Part shown: piece after piece, positions 1 through 12,608 of the stretch | Layout of the letters: each line of letters opens with the position of its first letter | Position numbering within the stretch: position 1 is the stretch's first letter | NCBI GenBank assembly: GCA_030765065.1 | Contig: CM060988.1 | Span: 195,980,565-196,044,564 of the forward strand | Length of the DNA stretch: 64,000 bases | Origin: Deroplatys truncata | Taxonomy: Eukaryota; Arthropoda; Insecta; Mantodea; Mantidae | Direction: 5' to 3' | Notes under the pieces: model-generated | The model's database searches: none | What the model saw: the letters and a program-made list of their open reading frames with translations, nothing else | What the model was told of the DNA's origin: nothing | Translations under genes and position numbers: made by a program

Positions 1-2409
1 CAATTGAACACCTCATATTTTTACAAAGCATTGTAACCAAAGTACTTGGAGATGATATTTTTTGAATTTGTAGAATTAGTTTTATAATGTCATGAACTAT
101 CAGTTCATCTTAATAAACTGCATGTATGCTATGAAGTTGTTATATCTTTTATAGTAATGTCAGTTTAGAAGGAGAAGAGCAGTGATAAATTTATTGTTTA
201 AAATACAGTTTTCTCTGGAATGGAAAACTCAAGAGATATCTGTAATGAAATTATTACTGGCAGTGTGTTGTTAAAAGTGCACTAAAGAACTTAATTGTGC
301 AACACAACTAATGGGCTTCATTTTAATGTTAGCACCCTCATAAAAAGTGGGAGTCTCTCCTCATGAAATCCTGTGATCATGTTTATTAATCTGTGTCACT
401 AAGAATAAAATTATAGTTATGATATAAAGTGGTATGCATTAAATCTGTGTCTGTCATATAAACAGCAGTTTTTCAGTGAATTTTCTCTCTCTCGATATTT
501 CTTAGAGGAGCTTTAAGGGTGTCTCACAAATGAGAAAATCTCAGAATTATCTCGGAAATGGTACCCACTTAAAAACACAATTAGATTATGTAAATTTATC
601 TTAAGTTTGTCACTGTTTTGAAAATGTGTATGAGAAATCCATTTCATATATATCCAATTGGAAAAAAAACATGCTTTAAGTACACTGCGTAGAAGGAGGT
701 TAACCAAAACAAGATACTAAATGCTATAATTATTATCAGAATTAAAAAATACTCTTAGGTAACTTTCACTATTGGAAGCACTGTGAGAAAGCATAATTAA
801 GGCAAAGGTAATCATAACTACTGAAGTATAATTACAGGGCACATTATCAAGTTTCTTGATATCTTAATTCCTTGTATGCTTTAAAATTACAGTTAAAACG
901 GTTCCCTTCTACTATGATGTAGGAAGTAAAGAATATTTATTTCAAGTTTTAATTACATATTTCTTACAATTCAGAATGACATCCTTTTAAGGCTCACCAT
1001 ACTCACCCCTGGTCATGTACTTGAGTTAAAGCCTTATTTTAACTTGGTTTTCTCTTCTATCTTATCTAATTCATTTGCTCTTTACTCTTCCTGGATATTT
1101 ATCCATATTACACCTTTCTGACTTTCAACACTTTTGTTTTTGTGATATTATTTTCTATTTTATTTCAGTTTGGATCCCATATAACCTCTCTACAATGCTT
1201 GTTTCTTTGTACTGTATGAAACAATGAAACATATCCTTTGTTTCTCATACCAACACGAACTTCCATGTCGCAGTTCCTAAAACCTCTTAAGATACATTGC
1301 CCCTGTTCACATCCATGCGTATCTCTCTCCACCTTGCTTATCACAATATCACAGTTCTCAACATGCTCCTCCCTCCCTAATCCTTATTATCTAATCTCAA
1401 ATAACTTTTATTTTCAAAATTTGACTATATCTTTTGTCTCCCAGTTTCTTCTAACCACCTGATTACTTTCTTCCAGAATTTGATTGAATTATTTTCTCCT
1501 CCCTTCCATACATTCCATAAATTCAGATTCCTGTACCACTATTTCAAAACTCTTTCCAACACCATTCTTGTTATATCTAGTCCTGCTAATGCTGGTACTC
1601 TTGGCCATGTTTCTGGTCAATGTACATCAACAATTTTGTTCACAATACCTGATAAGCCTCAAATTCTCACTCCATTTAATAACTTTTAGTCTACCAATGC
1701 TTTATAGATACTCCTGGTATTTTGTATAAACACGCCCTCAACTCCTTTCATAGCTAATTTTCCTTCACCTTCCTACCATGTGGTCCCCATCCACCAATTC
1801 TACTCAATCTTACTCCCAGTAATAAATGCTTTCTTTATTTTTAATTCCTGTATTCAAGTATAATTTTTCATGTTTTCTTAACCTATTCCCTTTTTGAATG
1901 CCATTATTTTAGATTTTTTAATGTTTAAATGTAGGCAATAATAGTATGGTTTTAAAAGCAATAGTACATATTGAAAGATTGTCAGTAGTCATCGATTCTT
2001 ATCCAAGAAAGCACTTTGTAATTTTCTTCACATTTAAATTGGATATAGTCTCATCTTTACTAATTAACATCCCGAAGAGAGTCCAAGCATCCCATCACTT
2101 AGACATGAGTTCCTTTTGATGCATGTGTAGAGCCCACCACCTCAAAACACTAAGTATAAATAGGGAGTAAAGGTTGGTAATATTGTTATTTTGTCATATT
2201 ACTAATTTTAAATGTATTAGGTTTACTAAAAGCTATTAATTCATGTTCCCTATCAAGAGCACCTACCATATGGAAGTTTAAGAGTGCAAACTAAAACAAT
2301 CCTCTTAAATGTTTGAAGTTTCTACTTTTAATCCTATATTCAGATAATTTAAGCAAAAGGTGTATTTGGAGAAAAGTAGAGCAGATAATACTGTGCTATT
2401 ATTAAAATT
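1..2409. other. Unannotated AT-rich spacer left of segmental duplication
   Basis: I see no supported gene here. Open frames are short and lack codon structure or recognisable motifs. From about 1000 to 1900 the plus strand is strongly pyrimidine-rich, so the minus strand is purine-rich like the coding strand of the LINE at 21.0-23.6 kb. This could be an old minus-strand retroelement fragment, but no domain can be read. The right edge is set by the start of homology with 38.96 kb. Confidence 0.5.
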
Positions 2410-2829
2410 CAGCTTGTTGTAAAACTAGTAAAAATAAATGTATTAAACTTTTAAGTGGTTATAAATGAAGTAAATATCCCTCAGAAACAACTTTATTGAT
2501 AGCAAGTTAATAAAGTTACCAATCCATGAGGACAATCATACCTACTGTAGTCAACTTCTACATCATGGCTGTGTCATTAGTTCACATGTTCAGTGTCTGG
2601 AATTAAGGGTACCATATTCTGAAACTCCAAAATGAGGACACTCTGGATAGGATTGAGCAACATGCTTTGGGGACTGTGGAATGAAATATTATTAACTCAA
2701 TTTTATGTAGTCAAATGGCTGTGTTACATAAGAAGCAAACAAAATAAAAAATATTATAACACTGCAGATACCTTCATTACTTTAAAGCCTATGTCCCATG
2801 CATATTTCTCACTTGACTGAAACTTTTTT

Positions 2830-4408
2830 AACATTTGATTTTGTTGACACAAATATGTAACATAGTTTTTGCATTCAAATGTCTAAAATTAAATTTTACC
2901 ATTGCAATCTCTTGTACAAAGTCAACTGTCAGTCTATTTCTCTCCTTTGTCCACTGTACGTGTATTAAGGACAACTGCTTCTCTGCAGCATTTTTTCTGC
3001 CTTAGTTCAGATTTTCCAACATATGTGGCTCTGAATTTTTTTATATTTGAAAATTAATCAAAACACTTTTTGTCAATTTCAGTATTTTTATGTAACAAAA
3101 ATCTGATAAGATTCATCTACATAATTCCATGATACATCTACAAAATCAAGCTACTTAAAGCATGAAAATTCACTAAACAGTTCCATTCATCATAGAGGAT
3201 CCCAACATTGCACCTAAAATACTTTACCTTAGATCCATAACCATTTTCCATCTGAACCAACTTTACCTTCATCCTCAAAAGCATAAAATTATCATGTCTG
3301 AAGAACATCACGGAGGTATTTGTAATATTCATCCATCAATAAGAGAATTTTCTTCCTTTTCTAAGTCGCTGATATAAATTATTAAAAAACCAACTAAAGA
3401 CTGGAATATCTCACTCATAGGATCCATAAATAGTTATTGAGGACTGCCACAGGTTCGTTTTGAGACAGGAAACAACTCCTTAAGTCTCTGAACAGCTGGA
3501 AAAAGTGATAACCATCGTATCTTGCTATGACTGAAAAGTTGTTACAGTATTTCAATGAAGTCACAAAATTTCTTTAGAGATTCCACATGGACAGCATACG
3601 TTGTATGTTTATTATTAAACCTTGCAAGTCAATTTCAAGGAGATTAGTTCCATCCTGAGTGTGGTTGTTAAGGTCATCCCACTGCAACCAACATCTTGTT
3701 AAACATCCTCTTGAGGATAGCAAACTTTGCCATCACCTCTTTTAACACCACCGAACATTGTGTTACAACTATCACCACCAAACGCCATACATTTATCCTT
3801 AATTTTCAACTCAGTTGCGTATCAATGATGTAAGTTGAAATAGTTCTGCAGTTTCACTTGTCCTACTTTCAATATTAAGAAACTTAATTTGCAGTCTTCC
3901 ATTCCTGTAGTCAAAGTAATGAACTATAATAAGGAACATTTTAATATCCCCATGATTCCTAGAATCTGTCGAGACACCCTCAAAATGAATGCACTCAGAT
4001 TTTTGTATTCATTCTACTGAATGAGCTGCTAGAACTGAATTTACAATCACTTCACTTCTGATATATATACACAAGAAATCTTTTTTATGATATAGCTCAG
4101 TCAGAGAACATTTTTCTCAATAGTCCACGATACAATCAATAGATTTATAACTGCTGTGCTGTGGCGATGATAAGTAAGAATGCCTTCAGCAGCGCTTGTA
4201 TTGAGTTTTATGAAACATTAGTCACCCCTAACACACATCCTATGTATCTCGGTTTTCAAGTAGAGCTCCAGGTCGCTGATGCCATGATTTGCAATTGAAA
4301 TATAGGACAGCAAGTCATGCACTCTACTTTCTATTGTATTCTTCTGGATGAATACTTTCTGCACACTTTTCTGAAGTTTATCTGTATATGTACATTTCCT
4401 TTTCTGCA
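2830..4408 (-). pseudogene. Decayed hAT (ZBED-like) transposase, copy A
   Basis: Reading the minus strand from 4408 downward and allowing frameshifts gives the order expected of a hAT transposase. An N-terminal stretch begins MQKRKCTYTDKLQ, and a following segment contains 'AAEGILTYH'. A mid part contains FCDFIEIL and 'HSKIRWLSLFPAVQRLKELF', a block typical of the ZBED/hAT catalytic region. A tail contains 'ERNRLTVDFVQEIAMVKFNF'. Several stops and frameshifts make it non-functional. No terminal inverted repeats or target duplications were found, and the same decay is largely shared with copy B. The element therefore died before the segmental duplication. Family assignment rests on motif memory, not on a search. 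Confidence 0.72.
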
Positions 4409-4429
4409 TGTTGAAAAATAATCTTAATA

Positions 4430-5900
4430 TAAATAAATGAAAACATGATCAAAATGTATTGTTCAGCTGTAAAAATCTTAACTTATAAAACAAAACAATG
4501 TTTCTGTCATATATGTTGAAAATTGAGAAACTGTCATTACAACTTACCTAATAAGATTATTTATTTGCTGAGAAATATATTATTTAATGAAAATGAACCT
4601 GAATGAATACACTAGTTTGCTTTAGTCAAAAAAAAATATATGTCTATCGCACAAACGTAAAACATTAAGTGAAAATCCGAAGGAAGGAAAACTACTGTAA
4701 CATATCTAAGCTAAAAGGATTGATAACTTCCACATAGCTTCTTGACCACTGACAATCTTCCTTTTTTACATCATTAATCTTTGATGTCAAAGGATTGGCA
4801 GTCAAATAGATTATCTAGAAGTTGTTAATTAGCAAGGATAAGGGAAAAGATGTCTTAAAACTTATGAATCATTTTATAAGGGCACAGTTTAATGTCATCA
4901 ATAGGTTTCCAGTTTTCTATTATTGGTACTTGTATTTTGTTTTATATTCTGATAAGTCTTGTTTATTATTATTTTGTACTCATATTTATCAGACTGATAA
5001 GGAACAATGTGATATTAAATAGTTGTAATGTAACATGAACAATAAAGGTACCATCTTTATACTATCTGTAAAAACAATAGAAAAAAAGAAAAAAAATACA
5101 TTTTGAATGTTTATATTAACAAAATTTTGTCCTCCATTATTGGTTTTATAAATGAAAATTTTCGTAGTGACAAATATATGCTTTAAATTATAGTGTAAGT
5201 GTTAAATTATTGGTTCATATAATTAGTATTTCAGTTTGATATTAAAAAATACATTTCATGAAAAATTGCCTTTTTTGTTTATCAACTTATGAAATCAATG
5301 CTTTTCAACTGCTTATTTCATTTCTTCAAAAATCAAGTCTTTTTTGAACAGTGGTAGAATTGGATGAAAGTCTCGAACAAATTATACCAAAGTATGTGGA
5401 AAACCATTTAGCGCAGATAGCAAGTTCTCCTTTTCTTTTCCGGTTGACCAATGACAAGAGTGTATTGCAATTACAGAGTGGAATACAGTGGACAAAACGT
5501 TAGTATGTAGAAGGTTCTGACTACACATGGTCAATAAGATGATAAGGAGAGTCTACCCATCTACCCACTAAGTATAAAAACTTGTGCACCTATAGTTATA
5601 TCTTAATGCAGCGCATACAATTTTTCTGCCTGAGTACCAACTGACCAGTCATGTGTGGCCTGTGATATATATTATTCAAAACGATAAACAACTCACTGTA
5701 CTAAACAAATATGTACTTGCAATGCCGTGCAAGGATGACTCAAGATGTGAACAAGTTGAGGTAACTAGTTGCCGATAAGTGACACTAATGCTGCACACAT
5801 GCAGTGAATATCATCCAAGTTCGGAAACTGTCTCGTTACTTTAGTAACTGTTAACGCAATACTAGTTATTATTATTACTTTGGTAAGCCTTACATTAAGG
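4430..5900. other. AT-rich spacer of the duplicated unit
   Basis: No gene is supported. A 66-codon open stretch at 4822-5022 is partly conserved in unit B (41477-41677), but it starts with TTG, not ATG, and shows no domain. Around 5560-5620 is a TATA-like 'agtataaaaact' followed by sequence shared with 42.9 kb. I see no splice donor that would make it a first exon. Confidence 0.4.
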
Positions 5901-7129
5901 AAATCATTATAAAATAACCATGTTATTTTCAGCCCATCCCTATTATGTATGTATTATTGTTGGTTTTACAAATTTGAACAACAGTGATATCCAATAATAA
6001 GAATGCGAGTTGTTTTATTTGTCTTAAATGTTACACACTCCCTTTTCATTACAATAAGATCAACACGATCAGAACAATTGTTATTTTGGACCTTTGGTCT
6101 TACATAACTAGAATACCAAAATGTAGACCTTGTTCTAGGTCCACTTAACTAATTAGTTCACACAATGTCCCTTAGTTGGCACTTTGTGGCTGTGCTGTTG
6201 ATCCTCAAGTGCAGCCAAAGTTTGAGGGAAATCACGGTGAGTATTTTAACTACTATGGCTCTTAAACTAAAAAAGAAATGAGTATGAGTTGAGCGGAGGC
6301 TGTAGCAAGCTGTAGTATTCGACAGGTTCCTCTGGTTGTGAGATTTATTCAAGGTTAGGATTAAGATAAGGTGTGTGTGTGAAAAATTGTTTTCAAACAA
6401 TGTGTATGATATCAGAAATTGCACTGTAAATGAGGTGAGAGGGAAATTTAGCCACTGACCTAAATCTTCAGCTTAATGACAACACATACAGTGAAATTCA
6501 TAATGTGTGTATTAAAAAAAGGAAGTAAAAACTGCTAATTTCGTGGATTTTGAAATATAGTCAGCTTGGCAGTTTCCCCTGCTTGTGTGTAATTAACAAA
6601 TGGACTACTACTTTTACATATTCCACTGAATTTACTATATAAGATCTTAAAAACGATGGTTGGTGGGTTTCAGGCTGTTTAAGTGTTCACTTCACCTTTT
6701 GAAGTCACTCTTATACTATGCATTTTTACCTTCAAATCACTAATTTTTAATCTGGTGATAGTGACTGGATATGGAAGCATTATCCAACAGGCTTTTAAAA
6801 ATAATTATAAGCTTGGTCTTTCATAGTTAAATTAATTGAACTGCATCACTTGTAAGCATTATTATAGAATAAATGTTAAAGAATTTTACAGGGACAATTT
6901 CAAATAATAAAATGTAAAGGCTAAAATTAGCAAAGCTTAAAGTAGGAACTTTCTTCTTATCAGTAAAACGATGATTAAACCCTAAGATTTTAAGAGTATT
7001 TTTTCTCAATTGGTAAAGATTAGAACTTTATTAACATAATCTTTCATGCATTTTAGTTTCTGCTTACACTACCACTTAGCTATTCTTGAGTCACAGGACT
7101 TGTAAGGTATGTAGGTTTTGGCCAGTTTT

Positions 7130-7790
7130 AATTTAAAAAATTATCTTCTAGCTTTGCCCACTGTAACAGGAATAGTTAAGTACATACTACAAGTAATACA
7201 TATATCAGGATAGGCAGAAGTCAAATATCTATATTTAATCAACTATAGATTAGAAAACTGTTTCACTTCAGTCATATATTTAATGTTAGATCTGAAGGAT
7301 TTGTAAGTGATAATATCTGTGGTGTAAATAAGGGTGTTGCGTTGTCAGAAAAGCTTTCCACAAAATGTTCTGCTTCTTTTTCCAGTTGATCATTGGTAGA
7401 AGAAGCTAAAAAGAAGGGTTGAATTACCCTATATCTATGTACTACTAACTGAATGCCCTTGACTTGACTGTCAAGTTGTTAGCATATAGTATTCATCATG
7501 CGATAATATATTGTCATCTTAAAGCTTGATTTTGGTTCAGTGGGTCTTTGATCTTCACAAAGCTCATCGAAGTGACATTTCACCTTAGTGAGCCTCTTGT
7601 TAAAAACTGAAGTGGTCTTCAGCAGATTTTGGCGCCGTCTTCTAATAAGAAATGGAAAGATTCTCAAAGGTATTTTATTTGTAAACGAGCATTACCCAAA
7701 AGTTTATAGGTGGCATTTGTCTACTGATTCTGGAGACAATAATTACGTTACACTGGATCACAAAGAGTAGAACAAATTTGAAGATTCTCT
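7130..7790 (-). pseudogene. Decayed unidentified minus-strand gene, copy A1
   Basis: Translated on the minus strand from about 7790 down, this gives broken versions of segments that are clearer in the A2 and B2 copies: 'LQICSTLCDPV', 'KLLGNARLQIKYL', 'FNKRLTKVKCHFDELCEDQ' and 'NDQLEKEAEHFVESFSDN'. Frameshifts and stops interrupt it. I do not recognise the family. The conserved middle part is Leu/Lys/Glu-rich and could form a coiled coil. It is the most decayed of the three longer copies. Confidence 0.5.
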
Positions 7791-8929
7791 CTGATTTCTT
7801 ACGAGAATAATAGCTTCCTTTTTTCCTTTTTTTTTTGTTATTTTGTTACTCAAATTATCAGTAAGCCTTTATGTAGCAGCATCGTATCTTCCGGTCCGGC
7901 AACTGGGATCAAGTGTCTTCAGATTAATATTTGTAAGAAGTTTTAAAAGTGTTATCAATTTAATAAAAAGTTTGTATACTCCAGAATAACCTAAAAAATT
8001 TAATAATAAAACAATCACAATTTTTTAATCATCTGTGCTTCAAGTATTTGCTAAAAAAAAGATGAAAATCAGCCACTGTTTTACAATGTAGTGGCTTTGT
8101 TTCCAACTTCAAAAAGAGGAAATGCTTACAAGCCTTATAATGACTTGACTTGCTGTTTTCAAAGGTTCCTCTTAGATTCAACATCACCTTTTAATGGTAT
8201 AACCTACAGGTGTAGAAGTGAATATTACATAAACTAAATCTTAGGTGATACACAATTCAGTGAAAATGAAGTGGACTTGGTAAGCTGTTCACAGAATATA
8301 TAAAGCAACCAGTGTTTGAATCCAAATTTTTAAAGATGTTTTTGAAAAAATAAAAACTGATTAAAATTTGTCATGTAAAGTGTGGGAGTTGAAGTGAAGT
8401 TTATATACAATTTACGGAAAGTTTGAAACCCACAGTTTTTTTCTTTATGTAAATATACAGTTGTTTGATAAAAATATTTTGTTGGAAGATTAACCGGAAT
8501 CTGCTTTAATAAATACTGTGAGCTAATTTTTGAAAAAATTAAAAGAAACTAAAGTGTATTAATGTAAAGGATTGCTTGGGGTGGGGGAAGTTTCTTTAAA
8601 ATCTCTGTGTGGCATTCTTAACAGTGCCTGACTTAAGTGCAAAATTCTGTATTTATCCTGTTTTTCATTTTCAAGTTATGTGTTCATACAGAAAACATGC
8701 TTTTGTGGTGCAGATGTTCGTATCTGTGAAGATAGCAAGTTATTAGTGAAGTTATTGCCAAAGTTGTCATTTACATAGTCGGAATTGTTAATGCAAATAT
8801 TAATACCTGGCAGTTGACACTGATATGTGAAATAAAATCATTGAGACAGGAAATTTGTAGAGGACCACTAAATAAATATAGGTTACTTGGCAGTCACGAG
8901 GCCTGTTGAAAACCTGAAAAGGGTTTCTA

Positions 8930-9000
8930 AAACCCCAGAGCTGAAGAAAACCTCAGTCAGGGAGAATGTTCCTTCATAATCCTGAGCCATAATAACCTTG
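8930..9000 (-). repeat. Old tRNA-like SINE fragment, A1
   Basis: Remnant of the tRNA-derived element better preserved at 26600-26740 and 54600-54730. Only the 'ccttggttaccagaat' head side and part of the 'cagagctgaagaaaacctcag' body remain, and the B-box portion has been deleted here. Confidence 0.4.
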
Positions 9001-10063
9001 GTTACCAGAATCTATGCTTTCTTATAATTAATGCTACTGACCTCTGTTGGAAATTAACCCTAGAGTACATACCCTTTCTCGCAGCTATTACTACACCCCA
9101 CAAGGAAAAAGGTATGTGCTACTGTTAAATGAAGTTATTAATACAAAAATGGGAAATTAAGTATAGAAAGGCCTGACACTACTATGAATAACAGTTTGAT
9201 GAGATAATAACTGCAAATATACTGCAAAAGAAGAGGGTCAGTACTGCTTCCCTTCCCAATTAATGGCAATGCATTTATCATATAGAAAGTTATGATGTCA
9301 CACATAAGAACTTTTAGGCCATATATGTATCAGGTTTGGATGTTATGTACATTCAGAATGAACGGTTTCCCCGAAAATGAAGTAATTGTTCATCTATGAA
9401 GCAGTATTCATGTGGTATATAGTAACAAACTCAGTTGGTAATGAAAGTGACCCAGATCTCGGATATAGGACCAAATTTATTGTCCCCATCTGTCTCGTAC
9501 CTAGCATCAAAATTTAAGCAGTTTAGCAGGAAACAGAAACAACCTCCCATTATTGCTCTGTACACAGGGGCTGCATTCACTGACAAGATTTCTCGGCCAT
9601 TTAGTCTTGCCTGCTTGTAAGTCCCTGCAATTTACAGGACAATGAGGGCAAGGATTTTCATTTCATCTGTTTGTGGGCAGAATTTCAAAGGATCTGTATA
9701 ATGGATCCTGGGATGTATATTTCTATTTTTGTGAATTCAACAATTCTCACAACTATGGTATTGTCAAAAAGAAGTTTCAATGTCATGATGTATATGCTTT
9801 GCCTCAGTTTTTTTTTTTCGTGGAATTCGCAGCGCAATGTTTCTTGCTGCTGTATACCCTTGATGTGTACATTATTCTTTATACCATTTGGGTTTTAATG
9901 CAGCATTGGATTACGGGCTAAATTGAGGTGTTTTACGTATGAAAATGGGCCTTTTTCATATCCAGAGTAATCCTTTGTTATGAGGAACGTTTTGTGTTAG
10001 ATGTTGCTATGACGGTGGTATTGAGTCCACCCCAACCTCTTTTTATGCGACCGTTCTTATATA

Positions 10064-10850
10064 GTTTTTTTTTAAGTGGTAATAATGGACAGAGCTCTCA
10101 AATATTGGTAAAGACTATTAAATTTAGAAGAAAAGAATTGTTGAGGCAGTGTCTGAAATTTCAAGAAAGGAGCTTAAAGAATAATGGGTGGAGCTATAGT
10201 ATACAAACTAACTTGGAAAACAGTGGTCTGGGAGAAATTTGTAGGAGGGAAAATAATGTCAAGGGTTTTTGGAAAGAAGCTAGGCAGAGGTTTGAAGATA
10301 TAGAGATACAGAATGCATTTAGTAGCATTGGGTTGAAAGTTTCTTGAATCATACATATTAATATAAAATGCATTGGTAAGAGAAGAGTATGTGGACAACT
10401 CAAATACGGAACAAGCAGGGAGTATAGCTTGGGTACGTGCAGGTGTATGGAGAGTAAAAGGAATGAGAAATGGGTACCTACAGAGCCAGTGTGCAATATG
10501 TGGGGAAAGGGAAGATTTGGAACATATTGTGTTTGATTTTAAAGGTACACAGCATTGGAGAAAGGAAGGCATAATGGGAAATGGTTCAAACTGGACAGGA
10601 AAGTAGCCTTAAGCAAGATCTTTAACAAGGATAACAAACAGGTAGGAGAGTACCTGTCTAAAATAAAAAAAAATGGCTATGATCAATAAAGAGAGATGTT
10701 AAGATATATTATTATATTTATCATCATCATTACTATTATTATCATCATCATTTTTATGTTATATGGGTAGAATATGGCAAGATAGCCTGGGCTGAAGTGT
10801 ATCCATATTCTAAGGAATATTGCTAGCACAAATAAATAAAGTGGTTTTTA
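10064..10850 (+). mobile_element. 5'-truncated LINE 3' end inside piggyBac copy A1
   Basis: This block is absent from the B1 piggyBac copy, where 'cttatataatggattttaacg' runs straight through. It encodes the tail of a non-LTR retrotransposon ORF2. A basic stretch is followed by 'AGSIAWVRAGVWRVKGMRN' and a Cys/His knuckle, CAICGEREDLEHIVFDF. The same arrangement occurs in the longer LINE at 22.5-22.9 kb, so both are one family. The 3' end is A-rich with an ATC/ATT microsatellite at about 10708-10755. The exact ends are blurred by T runs. Confidence 0.7.
10705..10757. repeat. (ATC/ATT)n microsatellite
   Basis: Imperfect trinucleotide run of ATC and ATT units in the 3' untranslated part of the LINE fragment. 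Confidence 0.85.
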
Positions 10851-11649
10851 GCGACTTTTATAAGAATGTGCTGTCAATGTGAATCATCCGATTTTAGACG
10901 CACAGATCTGGCTACAACTGCTCCACTCCTCTCTTTCTAAAAACATTCCCTTGGCTACACCTTGCGCTTTTGAGCCCTCAGTCATAGTTTCAGGTATATT
11001 ACGATTTCAAATATTGGCAGTGGAAAGACAATGCAACCAACGTTTCCATGATGTGATGCGACTTCTGATAGTATTATGGAACAAAAGTGACAACATAGCC
11101 ATAAACTCATGAAAATATCTCAAGCACAGGTTCATTGTTGTTACTGTGTGTAATGATGGCATTAAAGAAGTAAAAGCTGTGCAGTGTATGAGTGTGTAAT
11201 GATTTCGCCCATAATCCGATACTACAGTGTCCATTACCAAAAAGCGACGCCTCATTTGCTGGTGGTTTTTCAGTTTCCTCAATGCTGTTGTAACTAGCAC
11301 TCGACTCACTGTCTTCTTCGGAATATACAATCTCATTATCCTCATTTTCTGATAAAAAGTCAAAATCGCTTTTTGCTATCACTATATTCTAGCAGAGCTG
11401 CTCGGATTTTTTCAGTAAATGTAGTACTGTCCACTCTAGGTTTTTTGAAGCACAAACGTATCACAAAGAATTAAAAGTGAAAGGTATGAACAAGCAATGT
11501 AGAAACAAAAATCTAGCTACTTGAAAATTAAAATCACTGATGCATACAGGATGATCATGCACCCCTGTACTGTCAACAAAGAGGATTATAGGAAAGTTGT
11601 TAACTAAATGACAGTGGCCACGGCGATTATTCTGTATAGGATGTGAGGG

Positions 11650-12110
11650 TTACCTTACAACTTATCTGCATAAAAGGTTATTAGCATTGACTGCCACAAC
11701 TGAAGACTAAGTGACAGCATTATTGAACACACTTGTAGCAGGAAGTCAACGGTTTTATTGCAAGCAGAGTGGTAAATTGATAACATTCTATCTGTGGAAT
11801 GAATACAATATACAACACATTCAGTATCTGGGCGGTTATGACTACACACTGCAAGTAAGAGTTCTGATATAAATGTTGGATGTTAGTTAAATGAAATATG
11901 TCGTTCTTTATTTCAATTCCAGTATTCCACAACAATTACCTAGAAAGACAGTTTGGTATGACCAATCGTTTACTGGACGTCCTCATTATATTGCGCATAT
12001 GAAAATTTGGTAGATCTTCATTTAATATAGTGAAACGGAACTATACAGGTAATTGCAGTTTGAGGCGAATTTTGATTTCTTCATGTAATGAACCTGCTAA
12101 TTCAGAAGAA
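11650..12110. repeat. Unit tail after piggyBac (A1)
   Basis: Sequence resumes homology with 57339-57780 in B1 and more weakly with 42130-42420, for example 'cttcatttaatatagtg' at 12016. No gene is seen. It marks the A1 module's right edge before an unrelated insertion block begins. Confidence 0.55.
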
Positions 12111-12353
12111 TATTGGGACATTATTTCTTATCCAGATAGGAACTTCGAACAGTTATAACAATTACCGAACATTGGTTTTTTGTCTTTATCGTGGAATTGC
12201 GAGATATGCGGCACAGAACACCAAAGTATTACAAGTGCAACTCTAGTGTTAAACGGTGGAAACACGAAGGCGATCGCAGCTGAGTAGTGATCTGGGATGG
12301 AACTATGAAAAATCGCACTCTCGGATGATGATGTCACTCGTAGCTACTACAGC

Positions 12354-12608
12354 TGTATTTTTCATACCTGCCTAGCTGTCTAGCTCAGCTGATCGTATGT
12401 CTAATACTGTATTGCTACTGACGACGTACAAAGTTAATTACGTGAGCTTCAGTAATCGTGATTGCACTTTGAGTTATTCAAATTTCTTTTTAAAGGAATC
12501 AATTACAGCTCACATAAAATAACTTGTCATTGTCATCTGTAGCAATACAATATTACAACATAATATGATCAGCTGAACACCAGACAGCTAGGCTAGTTGA
12601 AAAACACA
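12354..12608. mobile_element. Foldback MITE with ~95-bp inverted arms
   Basis: The left arm (about 12354-12447) and right arm (about 12508-12608) are imperfect inverted repeats. The left arm holds CCTAGCTGTCT, CAGCTGAT, TGTATTGCTAC and CGTGAGC in order. The reverse complement of the right arm holds CCTAGCTGTCT, CAGCTGAT, TGTATTGCTAC and TGTGAGC in order. The loop is about 60 bp and there is no coding potential. The target duplication was not resolved. Confidence 0.75.

Larger units (their letters stand above)
2410..5900. repeat. Segmental duplication unit A, left arm (copy of 38.96-43.0 kb)
   Basis: Nearly the whole interval can be aligned by eye to 38962-42200 in the same orientation. Shared stretches include the sequence around 2412/38963 ('attcagcttgttgta'), the hAT remnant and the AT-rich tail around 4800-5540. 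Differences are small indels plus two larger ones: B lacks the segment equal to about 4290-4465, and B has about 290 extra bases at 41100-41385. In B this arm follows directly on the 3' end of the zinc-finger gene, so in A it probably follows the 3' end of a previous zinc-finger copy that lies left of the window. Confidence 0.85.
5900..9057. repeat. Duplicated module A1
   Basis: This stretch matches three other places in the same order: A2 (about 20243-26790), B1 (45170-47040 plus 52870-54780) and B2 (59520-64000). Landmarks are the 'ttacaataagatcaac' segment near 6048, the 'ttcacttcaccttttgaagtcactctta' segment near 6690 (spread over two short anchors), and the 'ctctgtgtggcattcttaacag' segment near 8600. 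A1 ends at a TTAA where a piggyBac element begins. In A2 the same point leads on to the zinc-finger gene. Confidence 0.8.
9058..11649 (-). mobile_element. piggyBac-like DNA transposon, degenerate, copy A1
   Basis: The left end is TTAA (9054-9057) followed by CCCTAGAG, the classic piggyBac terminus. The right end reads GTGAGGG then TTAC (11650-11653), a decayed version of CCCT inside a TTAA. The transposase runs on the minus strand. Reading down from ~11450 there is an acidic N-terminus (SDFDFLSENEDNE and a Ser/Glu run). At ~9560-9240 there is a block with FDARYETDGDNKFGP, 'IDEQLLHFRGN' and 'SKPD', typical of the PGBD/piggyBac catalytic core. About 630 bp coding the C-terminal third, present in the B1 copy, are deleted near 9215. 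A LINE 3' end is inserted at about 10064-10850. Many stops make it dead. Confidence 0.82.

Noticed and set aside
1000..1900. Antisense LINE endonuclease
   Set aside because: Strand composition resembles the LINE family at 21 kb, but no endonuclease motif could be read in any frame.
4822..5022. 66-codon frame conserved in both duplication units
   Set aside because: Starts with TTG, no ATG, no domain. Conservation is explained by the segmental duplication.
10174..10572. 132-codon minus-strand frame
   Set aside because: Shadow of the plus-strand LINE fragment that carries the Cys/His knuckle.
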